This document shows positions 1 to 6,621 of a stretch of 7,645 nt of DNA, piece by piece (position 1 is the stretch's first letter; every line of letters starts with the position of its first letter). Origin of the DNA: CAYJIL01 sp964370235 (lineage in GTDB: Bacteria; Bacteroidota; Bacteroidia; Bacteroidales; Rikenellaceae); the NCBI GenBank assembly GCA_964370235.1, contig CAYJIL010000104.1, forward strand, positions 1 to 7,645, written 5' to 3'. The notes under the pieces are model-generated. The model searched no databases and was not told the DNA's origin. It worked only from the letters and a program-made list of their open reading frames with translations. A program made the position numbers and the translations under genes.

Positions 1-29
1 GCCATTCATCATATTAACAATATAATGAT

Positions 30-1988
30 CTAGTTCCAGTTAGGATAGTTCATACTATTATCAAGTTGTGGATTAAGCACAACCTCATTCGTAGGAATCG
101 CATACAGATAGTACTTATCTTGCCATCCACCACCATTTTGGGTTGGATCTGCAAAACGCTGTACATAACCTTCACGCCCTTCGATAGTGTTACCATCAAT
201 ATCGGCAAGAGGCACTTGATCCCAGTCCGAATCCAAAGTAGTAGGTACATCACCTGGGTTCAGTCTAGCCGATAGAGAATAAAAATCATCCTTATTAATG
301 TACACACCAACTTGTGGGCGGTTGATATACCAAGGAGCTTTTTTCCAGCGGCGAATATCCGCAAAACCAAAGCCCTCGCCTAGTAGCTCAACAAAACGCT
401 CACGGCGTATCTCCCAAAGCACTGGTGCTACACTCTTGTCTCTAGCAGGGTCGAAATCTTCGCCAATCATTGCAGGAACCATGCTCGCAACTTTTGCTCT
501 TGCACGTAGAACGTTGATTGTCTTGTCTGCAACCTCTTGTGAAAGCTCGCCATTTTGCTCGAAGTAAGCCTCTGCAAGGTTAAGCATTGTCTCCTCAATC
601 CAGTATATAGCCTTGTCTGAGCTATCGTTACCGTTGTTATCTTCCCAAATGTTATACTCTTTCCAAGCTGTGAAACCACTTCGACTACAAGTATAGATAG
701 CACCCGGGCCAGTAATGTGTGGCGATGTCCACACAAGTGTACCAGCAAAGTGTGCAGCAGGAAGTTGCTTACCTCTAGGGTTCATCTCTGCTTTACATAG
801 GTCGATATATTCTCTAGGGTTCTCTACACCATCGTAGTAGTAACCAGTTGGGTTAAGCGAGCCATCCTTTGGAGCATCAAGGTTTGCTGGGTTTGGTCCC
901 ATTGTAAAGCCCTCTTGAATGCTATATGGTGGTAGCACCTGAGCAATAAGGCGAAGGTCACGATTACGGAACTGCTTATACATATTCTTGTCGCCATGAT
1001 AGTCGCCACCCACTGCTACATCGTTTGATTGATTGTGGATAGGTAGACCATTTCTAGTTAAGAACATATCAACTGTGTGCTTAAGGAACTCATAGTTATA
1101 TGCCTCGGTGCGCACATAACGTGAACGGTAGTGAGTCATAACACCTACTTGATACTCCTTGCAAAGAAGAATACCTGGCTGGCCAACAAGTGACTCGGTA
1201 ATATATCTACCATCTACCTCGGCCATAATTGCAGGGTGTGCATCGACAAGTACAGTTGATACTCTCACACACTCATCGATATATTTTTGCCAATCGCCTA
1301 GCTCGTGGTACTTGCGCCAAGTACCCTCCATTAGCGTAAAGCGAGACATTAGGGCACGAACCACATCTCTGTTAATTGTGTTTGTTCCATCTCCCTCGGC
1401 TTTGATGTTAGCCTCGGCAAACTGAAGATCGGCAAGCACATGATCGGCAACCTCTTTGCGAGGTGTACGTGGGCCTTGAGCCTCTGAGCTCTCTTCGTTA
1501 AGCACTTTGTCTATCCAAGGCACATCGCCAAATCGAGAGATAAGTTCAGCATAGGCACGAGCTCTCCAGAATCTACCAACTGCTTCCCAGTGTAGCTTCT
1601 CTTCGTCGGTCATTTGGCTATCCGAAATTTTTGATAGTAGGATGTTTGCACGTCTAACAATTGTGAAATCCCAACCATTGCCCGATGCAGGAGCTACGGC
1701 AGTAGCTGTGCGGTATGGGTTGGGGTCGTCTCCCGCAACCTTATACAGTAGTGTTGCATATCCAGCATAGTAGTCCCTTGATAACATACCTCTATATGTA
1801 TCGACATATTGCTCATAGTTTGAGCTAGAGAACGATTCGTAGAACTCCCAACCAAAGGATTTGAAGTTGTCGTATGTGACAAATGCATTACCTTCGGTGG
1901 CTGAATTAAGTGGCGCTTTCTCTAGGAAAGAGTCGTTACAAGCGCCCAACACCAGAAGGAGTATAAAAAAACTTATATATCTCTTCAT
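30..1988 (-). CDS. SusD-like outer-membrane nutrient-binding lipoprotein (RagB/SusD family)
   Basis: This 652-residue protein is the surface lipoprotein partner of the SusC-like transporter encoded just upstream; such proteins close over the SusC barrel and capture an oligosaccharide, peptide or other nutrient. The N-terminus is a lipoprotein signal peptide with lipobox LGAC, so Cys17 would be lipidated, followed by the family-typical NDSFLEKAP stretch. Family signatures appear in the usual order: a helical TPR-like segment with FWRARAYAEL and RFGDVPW (about 139-157), TRNGLPI (about 310), RNRDLRL (about 340), the C-terminal RRERFVELLGEGFGFADIRRW-type block (about 527-547), and YAIPTNEVVLNPQL near the end. 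Its length is at the long end for the family. The start lies 51 bases after the susC stop, with an A-rich stretch and no Shine-Dalgarno sequence, so it is probably co-transcribed with susC. The substrate cannot be read from the sequence. Confidence 0.96.
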   Translation of the reverse strand: MKRYISFFILLLVLGACNDSFLEKAPLNSATEGNAFVTYDNFKSFGWEFYESFSSSNYEQYVDTYRGMLSRDYYAGYATLLYKVAGDDPNPYRTATAVAPASGNGWDFTIVRRANILLSKISDSQMTDEEKLHWEAVGRFWRARAYAELISRFGDVPWIDKVLNEESSEAQGPRTPRKEVADHVLADLQFAEANIKAEGDGTNTINRDVVRALMSRFTLMEGTWRKYHELGDWQKYIDECVRVSTVLVDAHPAIMAEVDGRYITESLVGQPGILLCKEYQVGVMTHYRSRYVRTEAYNYEFLKHTVDMFLTRNGLPIHNQSNDVAVGGDYHGDKNMYKQFRNRDLRLIAQVLPPYSIQEGFTMGPNPANLDAPKDGSLNPTGYYYDGVENPREYIDLCKAEMNPRGKQLPAAHFAGTLVWTSPHITGPGAIYTCSRSGFTAWKEYNIWEDNNGNDSSDKAIYWIEETMLNLAEAYFEQNGELSQEVADKTINVLRARAKVASMVPAMIGEDFDPARDKSVAPVLWEIRRERFVELLGEGFGFADIRRWKKAPWYINRPQVGVYINKDDFYSLSARLNPGDVPTTLDSDWDQVPLADIDGNTIEGREGYVQRFADPTQNGGGWQDKYYLYAIPTNEVVLNPQLDNSMNYPNWN

Positions 1989-2039
1989 AACAATTTTTTT
2001 TAGTTTTGTAAATGTTTGTTAACTATTAATACCCTCTAC

Positions 2040-5000
2040 TTATAGTGTTAGGCTAACACCAAATGAGTATGTTTGGTATACAGGATAACCCCAGCTAATT
2101 CTCTCTGGGTCAAAACCGTTAGGTAGGTGGTCAAACGTTAGTAGATTCTCGCCCGAGAAGAATACCTTTGCTCCTGTTAGTCCAATTTTTTGTAGCATAG
2201 CTCGTGGGAATGTGTAGCTAAGTGTCACATTCTTTAGACGAACATATGCAGCATTTGCAAGGTATGCATCTTGTACACGATAGTTGCTACCGTTGTTACC
2301 TTCGTTATAGATACGTGGGAACTCTGGATTTGGGTTTACAGGTGTGTATCCACCCTTCTCTGTTGGAGTCCAGTAGTCTGTGTGGTGTGCATATAGCGTA
2401 CCCCAGCTACCACCGTTTTGCATAGGGAAGTATATTGATCCCAACCATGCGTCTCTTTTGCCAGTACCATTAAGGAATGCAGATAGTCCCCATCCTTTGT
2501 AGTTAACACCCAGGTTGATACCAAACTGGTAGCGTGGAGTAGTGTTACCAACAACTGTTCTGTCACCGCTATCATTAAGAGTGTTTGTACCTTGGTACAC
2601 CGTACCATCGCCGTCCAAATCTTTGAACTTAACATCACCTGGTCTGATACCCGAGTTACCGTGAATTGAAGTAACGCCCTCTTTTAGTTTCCAGTTATTG
2701 TTTTGCCATCCGTCTTGGAAGTCATCAATTGTATAATAACCATCGTTTACGTAACCCCAAATTTCGCCAAGTTGTTGTCCAACATAATAGTTCTCTAGTG
2801 TACCATCCCACTCGAACTGAAGCAATCCACCGGTGTTATCATACTTAATAATCTCTGTTGTACCATCATATAGATTGAAGCCAACGTTATAGCTCCAATC
2901 ACCTACCTGATCTTGCCAGCTAGCCGATATCTCCCAACCTCTCGATCTTAGGTCGGCAGCATTTTGAAGTGGAGCCGCAGTACCCACAACGCCCGGTAGA
3001 TCTAGACCCGGAGCAAGCATATCTTTTGTTGTACGCTCAAACCACTCAAACGTAGCACGTAGTCTGTTCTTTAGGAAGATGAAGTCGGCACCAATGTTAA
3101 GCGATTCGGCAACCTCCCACGTAAAGTTTTGTCGTACAAGCGATGGGCTTGCAAGTCCCGGAACTTTTTGTCCATCAACTATCCAATCTTGTTGCGAAAC
3201 AGGCATTGATGCAATGTACTGGTAGTTGTCGATGTCTTGGTTACCAATTTGTCCCCACGATGCTCTTAGCTTGAATTCGTCTAGCCAATTTTTTGTACCC
3301 TCCATAAATTTCTCTTTACCAACTTGCCAGCCAGCCGAAACCGATGGGAAGAAACCAAAGCGGTTCTCTGTTGGGAAACGAGAAGAGCCGTCGTAGCGTC
3401 CGTTAACCTCTAGTAGATACTTGTTTTGGTAGTTGTAGTTAAAGCGATAGAACGCACCTCTAATAGCGTAATCTTGGAAGTTGTCGCTAGCTAGAATCTC
3501 GCCAACGGCACCACCAATAGATGGTAGATCTGGCACGATCATCTCTTTGCGGCTAGTCTTTAGCTCTTCGTAGTAGCTACGCTCTTGTGAGTAACCAGCC
3601 ATGAATTTCATATTATGCTTCTGGTTGGGTGTCGAGAACGTGTATGCAGCATAAGCATTAATTGCGTTGTATGCTGTGTTCGATTTTGTATTTTCGTAGG
3701 TAGGTGTGTTACTAGTTGGGAATGTGTTTTGCTCTAGGTTCGATAGCATAAAGTTGTTGCTATACGACTTGCGATCTCTGTTATACTCATCATAAGTATA
3801 TTCAAATATTACATCAAGACCTTTGGTAGGCTTAATGACAGTGTTTGAATAGATACGAGTATTTGTGTTGCTCCACTGGTTAGGGTATGTGTTCACAAGG
3901 TAGTTGTATGGCGTATTTGTAATATACGTTGTTTCGGTATCTTGTGATTTTACATACTCATTAGGCACAAAGTCTGGCACATTCGAACCAAATGCGTTGC
4001 GACCAGCATACTCTCCACCACTATTACCATAGCGGAAATCAAGCGATGTTGTAGCCCAATTTGTAAGTTTTGCGTTAATGTTTGAGTTTACGTTAAGTCT
4101 GTCATATACGTCGCTATCACCAGCCATTACACCATTCTTGTCAAAATAACCAAGTGCCATACGGTATGATACATCTTTGCTTCCGCCCGACGCCGAAAGG
4201 TTGTGGCGATGCATAAAACCACTTTCGAATAGTTGATCTTGGTGGTTTTGATCTTTTAGATAGTATGATACACCATCTCTTACCAGCTGTCCTGTCGATG
4301 AATTAAAGTATGAATCGGGATATTTAGACTCTATTTGGCCATTGTTGTAATCGTCAATATAGCCCAGCCACTTTTGAAGGTCTTGTCCTTGTGCAAAGAA
4401 TTTACCATCGTTACGATAGTCATACATTGCCTTAATAATCTCTTCTGTTGTAGCCTGCTCTAGTACGTTACTATAACTTTCGAATGCAATATTGTTGCTA
4501 TAAGATATTTTTGTTTTTTGAGTTTTGTCGGCCTTTTTGGTGGTAATAAGTATTACACCAAATGCTGCACGAGCACCATAAATAGCCGATGAAGCGGCAT
4601 CTTTAAGCACCGATACACTCTCAATATCTTCGGGGTCGAGCATGTTAATATCGCCCGGCACGTTGTCGATAAGGATTAGTGGGCTACCAGTACCATTAAT
4701 TGATGCAATACCACGAATCGAGAATGTTGCATCGGTACCCGGTTCTGTTCCACCTGTGATGGTAAGACCCGGTACAACACCTTGTAGCGCCGATGCTACC
4801 GATGTGATAGGTCTATCACCTACCGCCTCGTCCATGTTAACTTGTGTAATTGCTCCGGTTAGGTTCTCCTTTTTTTGGACACCATAACCCACAACAACTA
4901 CATCGTCAACTTGCATTGCGCTCTCGATAAGCGTTACATCGATGTTTGTGCGTCCGCTAATGTCGATGGTTTGTGATTCGTAACCCAGCGAGCTAATCTC

Positions 5001-5270
5001 GACTTTGGAGGTTGACGAAATGTTTTGAATTGTGACAACTCCTTGTGTGTCACTGATTCCGCCTTTTGATGCGTCATCGGTCGAAATTACCGTTGCTCCA
5101 ATAATTGGATTGCCACTGGCATCTTTAACGGTAACCTTGAGGTTTACTTCATTTTGAGTAGCTGCCTCTACACCAATATCGCTATTGGCATAAGAGGGTG
5201 TACCCATAGCTACACTACCCACCGATAAAAGTAGTAGCAGTAGTCTTGCAGGAATACTCTTTTTCTTCAT
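2040..5270 (-). CDS. SusC-like TonB-dependent outer-membrane transporter (SusC/RagA family)
   Basis: This 1076-residue protein is a TonB-dependent beta-barrel that imports a nutrient across the outer membrane with energy from TonB-ExbBD. A signal peptide covers about residues 1-29 (basic start, Leu-rich core, cleavage near SYA). A carboxypeptidase-regulatory-like domain follows at about 43-115 (VTVKDASGNPIIGATV, then SLGYESQTIDI). The TonB-box region VDDVVVVGYG lies at 121-130 and the plug at about 135-246, with RGIASINGTGSPLILIDNVP and SVLKDAASSAIYGARAAFGV. The rest is barrel, including the common SusC motif DLDGDGTV near residue 882. Only about 42 residues precede the carboxypeptidase-like domain, so there is no N-terminal STN signalling domain. 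The protein ends in SLTL rather than the usual terminal aromatic residue, a minor oddity. It is first in the susCD operon. The substrate is unknown. Confidence 0.97.
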   Translation of the reverse strand: MKKKSIPARLLLLLLSVGSVAMGTPSYANSDIGVEAATQNEVNLKVTVKDASGNPIIGATVISTDDASKGGISDTQGVVTIQNISSTSKVEISSLGYESQTIDISGRTNIDVTLIESAMQVDDVVVVGYGVQKKENLTGAITQVNMDEAVGDRPITSVASALQGVVPGLTITGGTEPGTDATFSIRGIASINGTGSPLILIDNVPGDINMLDPEDIESVSVLKDAASSAIYGARAAFGVILITTKKADKTQKTKISYSNNIAFESYSNVLEQATTEEIIKAMYDYRNDGKFFAQGQDLQKWLGYIDDYNNGQIESKYPDSYFNSSTGQLVRDGVSYYLKDQNHQDQLFESGFMHRHNLSASGGSKDVSYRMALGYFDKNGVMAGDSDVYDRLNVNSNINAKLTNWATTSLDFRYGNSGGEYAGRNAFGSNVPDFVPNEYVKSQDTETTYITNTPYNYLVNTYPNQWSNTNTRIYSNTVIKPTKGLDVIFEYTYDEYNRDRKSYSNNFMLSNLEQNTFPTSNTPTYENTKSNTAYNAINAYAAYTFSTPNQKHNMKFMAGYSQERSYYEELKTSRKEMIVPDLPSIGGAVGEILASDNFQDYAIRGAFYRFNYNYQNKYLLEVNGRYDGSSRFPTENRFGFFPSVSAGWQVGKEKFMEGTKNWLDEFKLRASWGQIGNQDIDNYQYIASMPVSQQDWIVDGQKVPGLASPSLVRQNFTWEVAESLNIGADFIFLKNRLRATFEWFERTTKDMLAPGLDLPGVVGTAAPLQNAADLRSRGWEISASWQDQVGDWSYNVGFNLYDGTTEIIKYDNTGGLLQFEWDGTLENYYVGQQLGEIWGYVNDGYYTIDDFQDGWQNNNWKLKEGVTSIHGNSGIRPGDVKFKDLDGDGTVYQGTNTLNDSGDRTVVGNTTPRYQFGINLGVNYKGWGLSAFLNGTGKRDAWLGSIYFPMQNGGSWGTLYAHHTDYWTPTEKGGYTPVNPNPEFPRIYNEGNNGSNYRVQDAYLANAAYVRLKNVTLSYTFPRAMLQKIGLTGAKVFFSGENLLTFDHLPNGFDPERISWGYPVYQTYSFGVSLTL

Positions 5271-5409
5271 AAATAAGACTTTTATAAGGTTAGTACATAT
5301 TTTTTTTTAACAAACTACTAATAGATACGTTAAAATAAATCGAAGTGTTAATCTGCAATTAAAAGTGTATATTTGGTATTAGTTTAGGTGTGTTTGGTTG
5401 TAGTCGTTC

Positions 5410-5440
5410 CAAAATTATAATAAATTTGTTTTATTACAAA
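5410..5440 (-). promoter_or_regulatory. Bacteroides-type vegetative promoter for susCD
   Basis: Read on the minus strand, TTTG (5440-5437) is followed after exactly 19 bases by TAATTTTG (5417-5410). This fits the known Bacteroides primary-sigma consensus of a -33 TTTG and a -7 TAnnTTTG spaced by about 19-21 bases. Transcription would begin a few bases further on, near 5400-5405, giving a leader of about 130 bases before the susC start. The 19-base spacer is itself a perfect inverted repeat (TAATAAA, five bases, TTTATTA), and the -33 element sits in one arm of a larger inverted repeat shared with the opposite promoter. The motif match is seen directly; promoter activity is inferred. Confidence 0.7.
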
Positions 5441-5466
5441 GAAAAAATAAGTTTTTTGTAATAAAA
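5429..5466. repeat. Perfect 12-bp inverted repeat spanning the divergent promoters
   Basis: TTTTATTACAAA at 5429-5440 is exactly complementary to TTTGTAATAAAA at 5455-5466, with 14 bases between the arms. Each arm carries a TTTG that can act as the -33 element of an outward-facing promoter: the left arm for susC on the minus strand, the right arm for the sigma gene on the plus strand. The arms overlap the end of the first 51-bp repeat by two bases. It could be an operator for a dimeric regulator or just the mirror image of two similar promoters. It is too AT-rich and too far from gene ends to call a terminator. Confidence 0.6.
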
Positions 5467-5487
5467 TGTGTTACCTTTTTATATTTG
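5455..5487 (+). promoter_or_regulatory. Possible vegetative promoter of the sigma operon
   Basis: TTTG at 5455-5458 is followed after 21 bases by TATATTTG at 5480-5487, which matches the Bacteroides TTTG / TAnnTTTG consensus and its spacing. It overlaps the first ECF-like promoter, so the same stretch could supply basal transcription by the primary sigma factor and induced transcription by the ECF factor. The corresponding site in the second repeat copy reads TATATTTA and has no TTTG at the right distance, so this element exists only in the first copy. In DNA this AT-rich a chance match is possible. Confidence 0.45.
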
Positions 5488-5515
5488 CCCCGTCTTAGTA
5501 GTAGGTAGCATAGTT
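5465..5515 (+). repeat. 51-bp direct repeat, copy 1
   Basis: This sequence recurs 94 bases downstream at 5559-5609 with 47 of 51 bases identical by hand alignment. The first 22 bases and a 13-base block starting at the GTC of CGTC are unchanged. The differences are at 5487 (G here, A in copy 2), 5490 (C, A), 5500-5505 (one G to A) and about 5508 (G, A). The copy contains a complete ECF-like promoter, so the duplication is best read as a doubled promoter. Confidence 0.9.
5470..5494 (+). promoter_or_regulatory. ECF-sigma-type promoter, distal copy
   Basis: GTTACC (5470-5475) and CGTC (5491-5494) are separated by 15 bases. ECF sigma factors generally recognise an AAC-like -35 block and a CGT-like -10 block at about this spacing, and many ECF genes drive their own transcription. 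Transcription would start near 5500 and give a leader of over 100 bases that reads through the second promoter copy. The motifs and their duplication are seen directly; recognition by the adjacent sigma factor is inferred. Confidence 0.6.
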
Positions 5516-5558
5516 ATAATAAAAGAGTTTTATGATAAATTTACTTTTTTCGTAGAAG

Positions 5559-5609
5559 AATGTGTTACCTTTTTATATTTACCACGTCTTAGTAGTAGAT
5601 AACATAGTT
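5559..5609 (+). repeat. 51-bp direct repeat, copy 2
   Basis: This is the second copy of the sequence at 5465-5515 and ends seven bases before the sigma factor start codon. The -35-like and -10-like blocks are preserved, while the four substitutions fall in the spacer and in the stretch after the -10 block. That placement is what one expects if the promoter elements are under selection, although four changes are few. Confidence 0.9.
5564..5588 (+). promoter_or_regulatory. ECF-sigma-type promoter, proximal copy
   Basis: GTTACC (5564-5569) and CGTC (5585-5588) again have a 15-base spacer, identical in layout to the upstream copy. The expected start of transcription near 5594-5597 leaves a leader of only about 20 bases before the sigma gene's ATG at 5617. 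This is probably the main autoregulatory promoter. Unlike the distal copy, it has no overlapping TAnnTTTG element. Confidence 0.62.
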
Positions 5610-5616
5610 TAAAAAG

Positions 5617-6156
5617 ATGAATCAAAGAAAAATAAATATCAATGCGTTAATTTCGGCCTGTGCTAAATGGGATCGTGAGGCTCAAACCCAGCTGTACGAT
5701 CTTTATAGTGGGGTGATTTTTAACACTTGCCTGCGAATAGTTGGCAATAGCGAAGAGGCCGAAGAGATTATGCACGATACTTTTCTAAAATTCTTTGATA
5801 AGGCATCGAGCTATGCTCATGTAGGCGATAAAATAGAGTATATATTGCGGCGAATTGCAATAAATGGCTCGATAGATATAGTACGCAAACGCAAAGGTTT
5901 TTTTATTGACGTAGAGCAGCTATCAAACGTAGTTGAAGAGGAGCTAACTAGCTCGACAGGCTATAATATCGATCAAGTTCACAAAATAATAGATGCTTTG
6001 CCACAGCGAGAAAAAGCACTTTTGTCGCTAAGGTTCAAAGAGGGTTTGTCGCACAAAGATATTGCAAGCGAGTTTCAAACTAGCGAATCGGCAATTAAAA
6101 TGCTGTTTTCGAGAGTTAAAAAAAGAATAATCACACTATACAACAACGAGAAATGA
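5617..6156 (+). CDS. ECF-subfamily RNA polymerase sigma-70 factor
   Basis: This 179-residue protein has the standard two-domain form of an extracytoplasmic-function sigma factor, which redirects RNA polymerase to a small stress or signal regulon. Sigma region 2 spans about residues 22-90 (LYDLYSGVIFNTCLRIVG, then EEAEEIMHDTFLKFF, and the DNA-binding side up to IDIVRKRKG). After a linker, region 4 spans about 122-172 (IIDALPQREKALLSLRF, then the helix-turn-helix HKDIASEFQTSESAIKMLFSRVKKR). The ATG is preceded by AAAAAG rather than a Shine-Dalgarno sequence, normal for this phylum. It is the first gene of a three-gene operon and overlaps the next by four bases. The two GTTACC/CGTC promoters directly upstream suggest that it activates its own transcription. 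Family assignment is firm; which signal it answers is unknown. Confidence 0.96.
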   Translation: MNQRKININALISACAKWDREAQTQLYDLYSGVIFNTCLRIVGNSEEAEEIMHDTFLKFFDKASSYAHVGDKIEYILRRIAINGSIDIVRKRKGFFIDVEQLSNVVEEELTSSTGYNIDQVHKIIDALPQREKALLSLRFKEGLSHKDIASEFQTSESAIKMLFSRVKKRIITLYNNEK

Positions 6157-6611
6157 AAGATTTAGATAAAATAATAGAGACAAGTTTCACCGATGCACCA
6201 CTACCTAGCGGGCATAGAGAACGATTCCTAAAGCGACTACCACGCAAGAACAATCGCCGTAGTTTGTTATTGGCTGCTTTGTCGGCGGCAGCAATCATTA
6301 TATTGTCGATAATGCTGTTTAACCCCACTCACGAGATACCGCAAACCGCCTCTCCAGATGTTTTGTCTATGTATATAGAGCAAGAGATGCTGCCTATGAA
6401 GGCTCAGGTGCTATTGGTTGCAAAAGAGCGACTGCCCGAGCCCGATTACCTAGAGCTTAAGCAAGGTTGTGACCAAGTGCTCGAAGAGTTAAAAAAACTA
6501 GAGCAGCTAAAAAGTAATGTTTCACAAGAGCGATATAACAAGCTTGTGCAACATCAAATAAAAATAAGTGCCGACCGAATGATTTACATTGCAAAATATA
6601 TTAACCGATAA
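6153..6611 (+). CDS. Probable single-pass membrane anti-sigma factor
   Basis: This 152-residue protein has a basic N-terminal region of about 35 residues containing GHRERFLKRL, one transmembrane helix at about 37-56 (LLLAALSAAAIIILSIMLF), and a periplasmic tail of about 95 residues. The tail from about 95 to 150 is strongly helical and charged (QVLEELKKLEQLK, then KLVQHQIKISADRMIYIAKYI) and may form a helical hairpin. There is a single cysteine (106), so no zinc-binding anti-sigma motif, and no FecR-like domain. Its start codon shares ATGA with the sigma stop, implying translational coupling and roughly equal amounts of both proteins. Short GH-x-ERF-x-x-RL segments before a membrane helix are familiar in small proteins next to Bacteroidetes ECF genes. 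The anti-sigma role is inferred from layout and position, not from a recognised catalytic or binding motif. Confidence 0.75.
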   Translation: MKDLDKIIETSFTDAPLPSGHRERFLKRLPRKNNRRSLLLAALSAAAIIILSIMLFNPTHEIPQTASPDVLSMYIEQEMLPMKAQVLLVAKERLPEPDYLELKQGCDQVLEELKKLEQLKSNVSQERYNKLVQHQIKISADRMIYIAKYINR

Positions 6612-6621
6612 ACATAATACT

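Larger units (their letters stand above)
5271..5616. other. Divergent intergenic control region between susCD and the sigma operon
   Basis: This 346-base, very AT-rich stretch separates two head-to-head operons. I see no gene in it. From left to right it holds a roughly 130-base untranslated leader of susC (about 5271-5400) with no clear hairpin, a minus-strand vegetative promoter for susC (5410-5440), a 12-bp inverted repeat (arms 5429-5440 and 5455-5466), and two tandem copies of a 51-bp promoter-bearing sequence (5465-5515 and 5559-5609) facing the sigma gene. Only about seven bases lie between the second copy and the sigma start codon. The heptamer TAATAAA or its complement occurs at 5418-5424, 5430-5436, 5459-5465 and 5517-5523. 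This may be a binding site or simply AT richness. Confidence 0.85.

Noticed and set aside
11..23. Small inverted repeat ATATT-AAC-AATAT after susD as a terminator
   Set aside because: The stem is five A/T pairs with no following T-run on the minus strand, too weak to call.
298..567. Open frames opposite or out of frame within susD and susC (for example 298-567, 467-748, 1159-1425, 2222-2425, 2336-2638, 4642-4887)
   Set aside because: They lie wholly inside well-recognised SusD and SusC coding sequences, have no recognisable domains, and have composition expected of shadow frames.
5290..5298. Minus-strand ATG TAC TAA in the susC leader as an upstream reading frame
   Set aside because: Two codons only, in AT-rich sequence, with nothing to distinguish it from chance.
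5281..5320. ECF-type promoter facing susC
   Set aside because: No GTTACC-N15-CGTC arrangement was found on the minus strand upstream of susC, so direct control of susCD by the adjacent sigma factor is not supported by motif.
5465..5609. The 51-bp direct repeats as a CRISPR array or attachment sites
   Set aside because: There are only two copies, with promoter-like content, no further spacers, no cas genes and no integrase nearby.
6131..6328. Minus-strand 65-codon frame across the sigma/anti-sigma junction
   Set aside because: It is antisense to two coding sequences that are coupled by an ATGA overlap, with no domain or promoter support.
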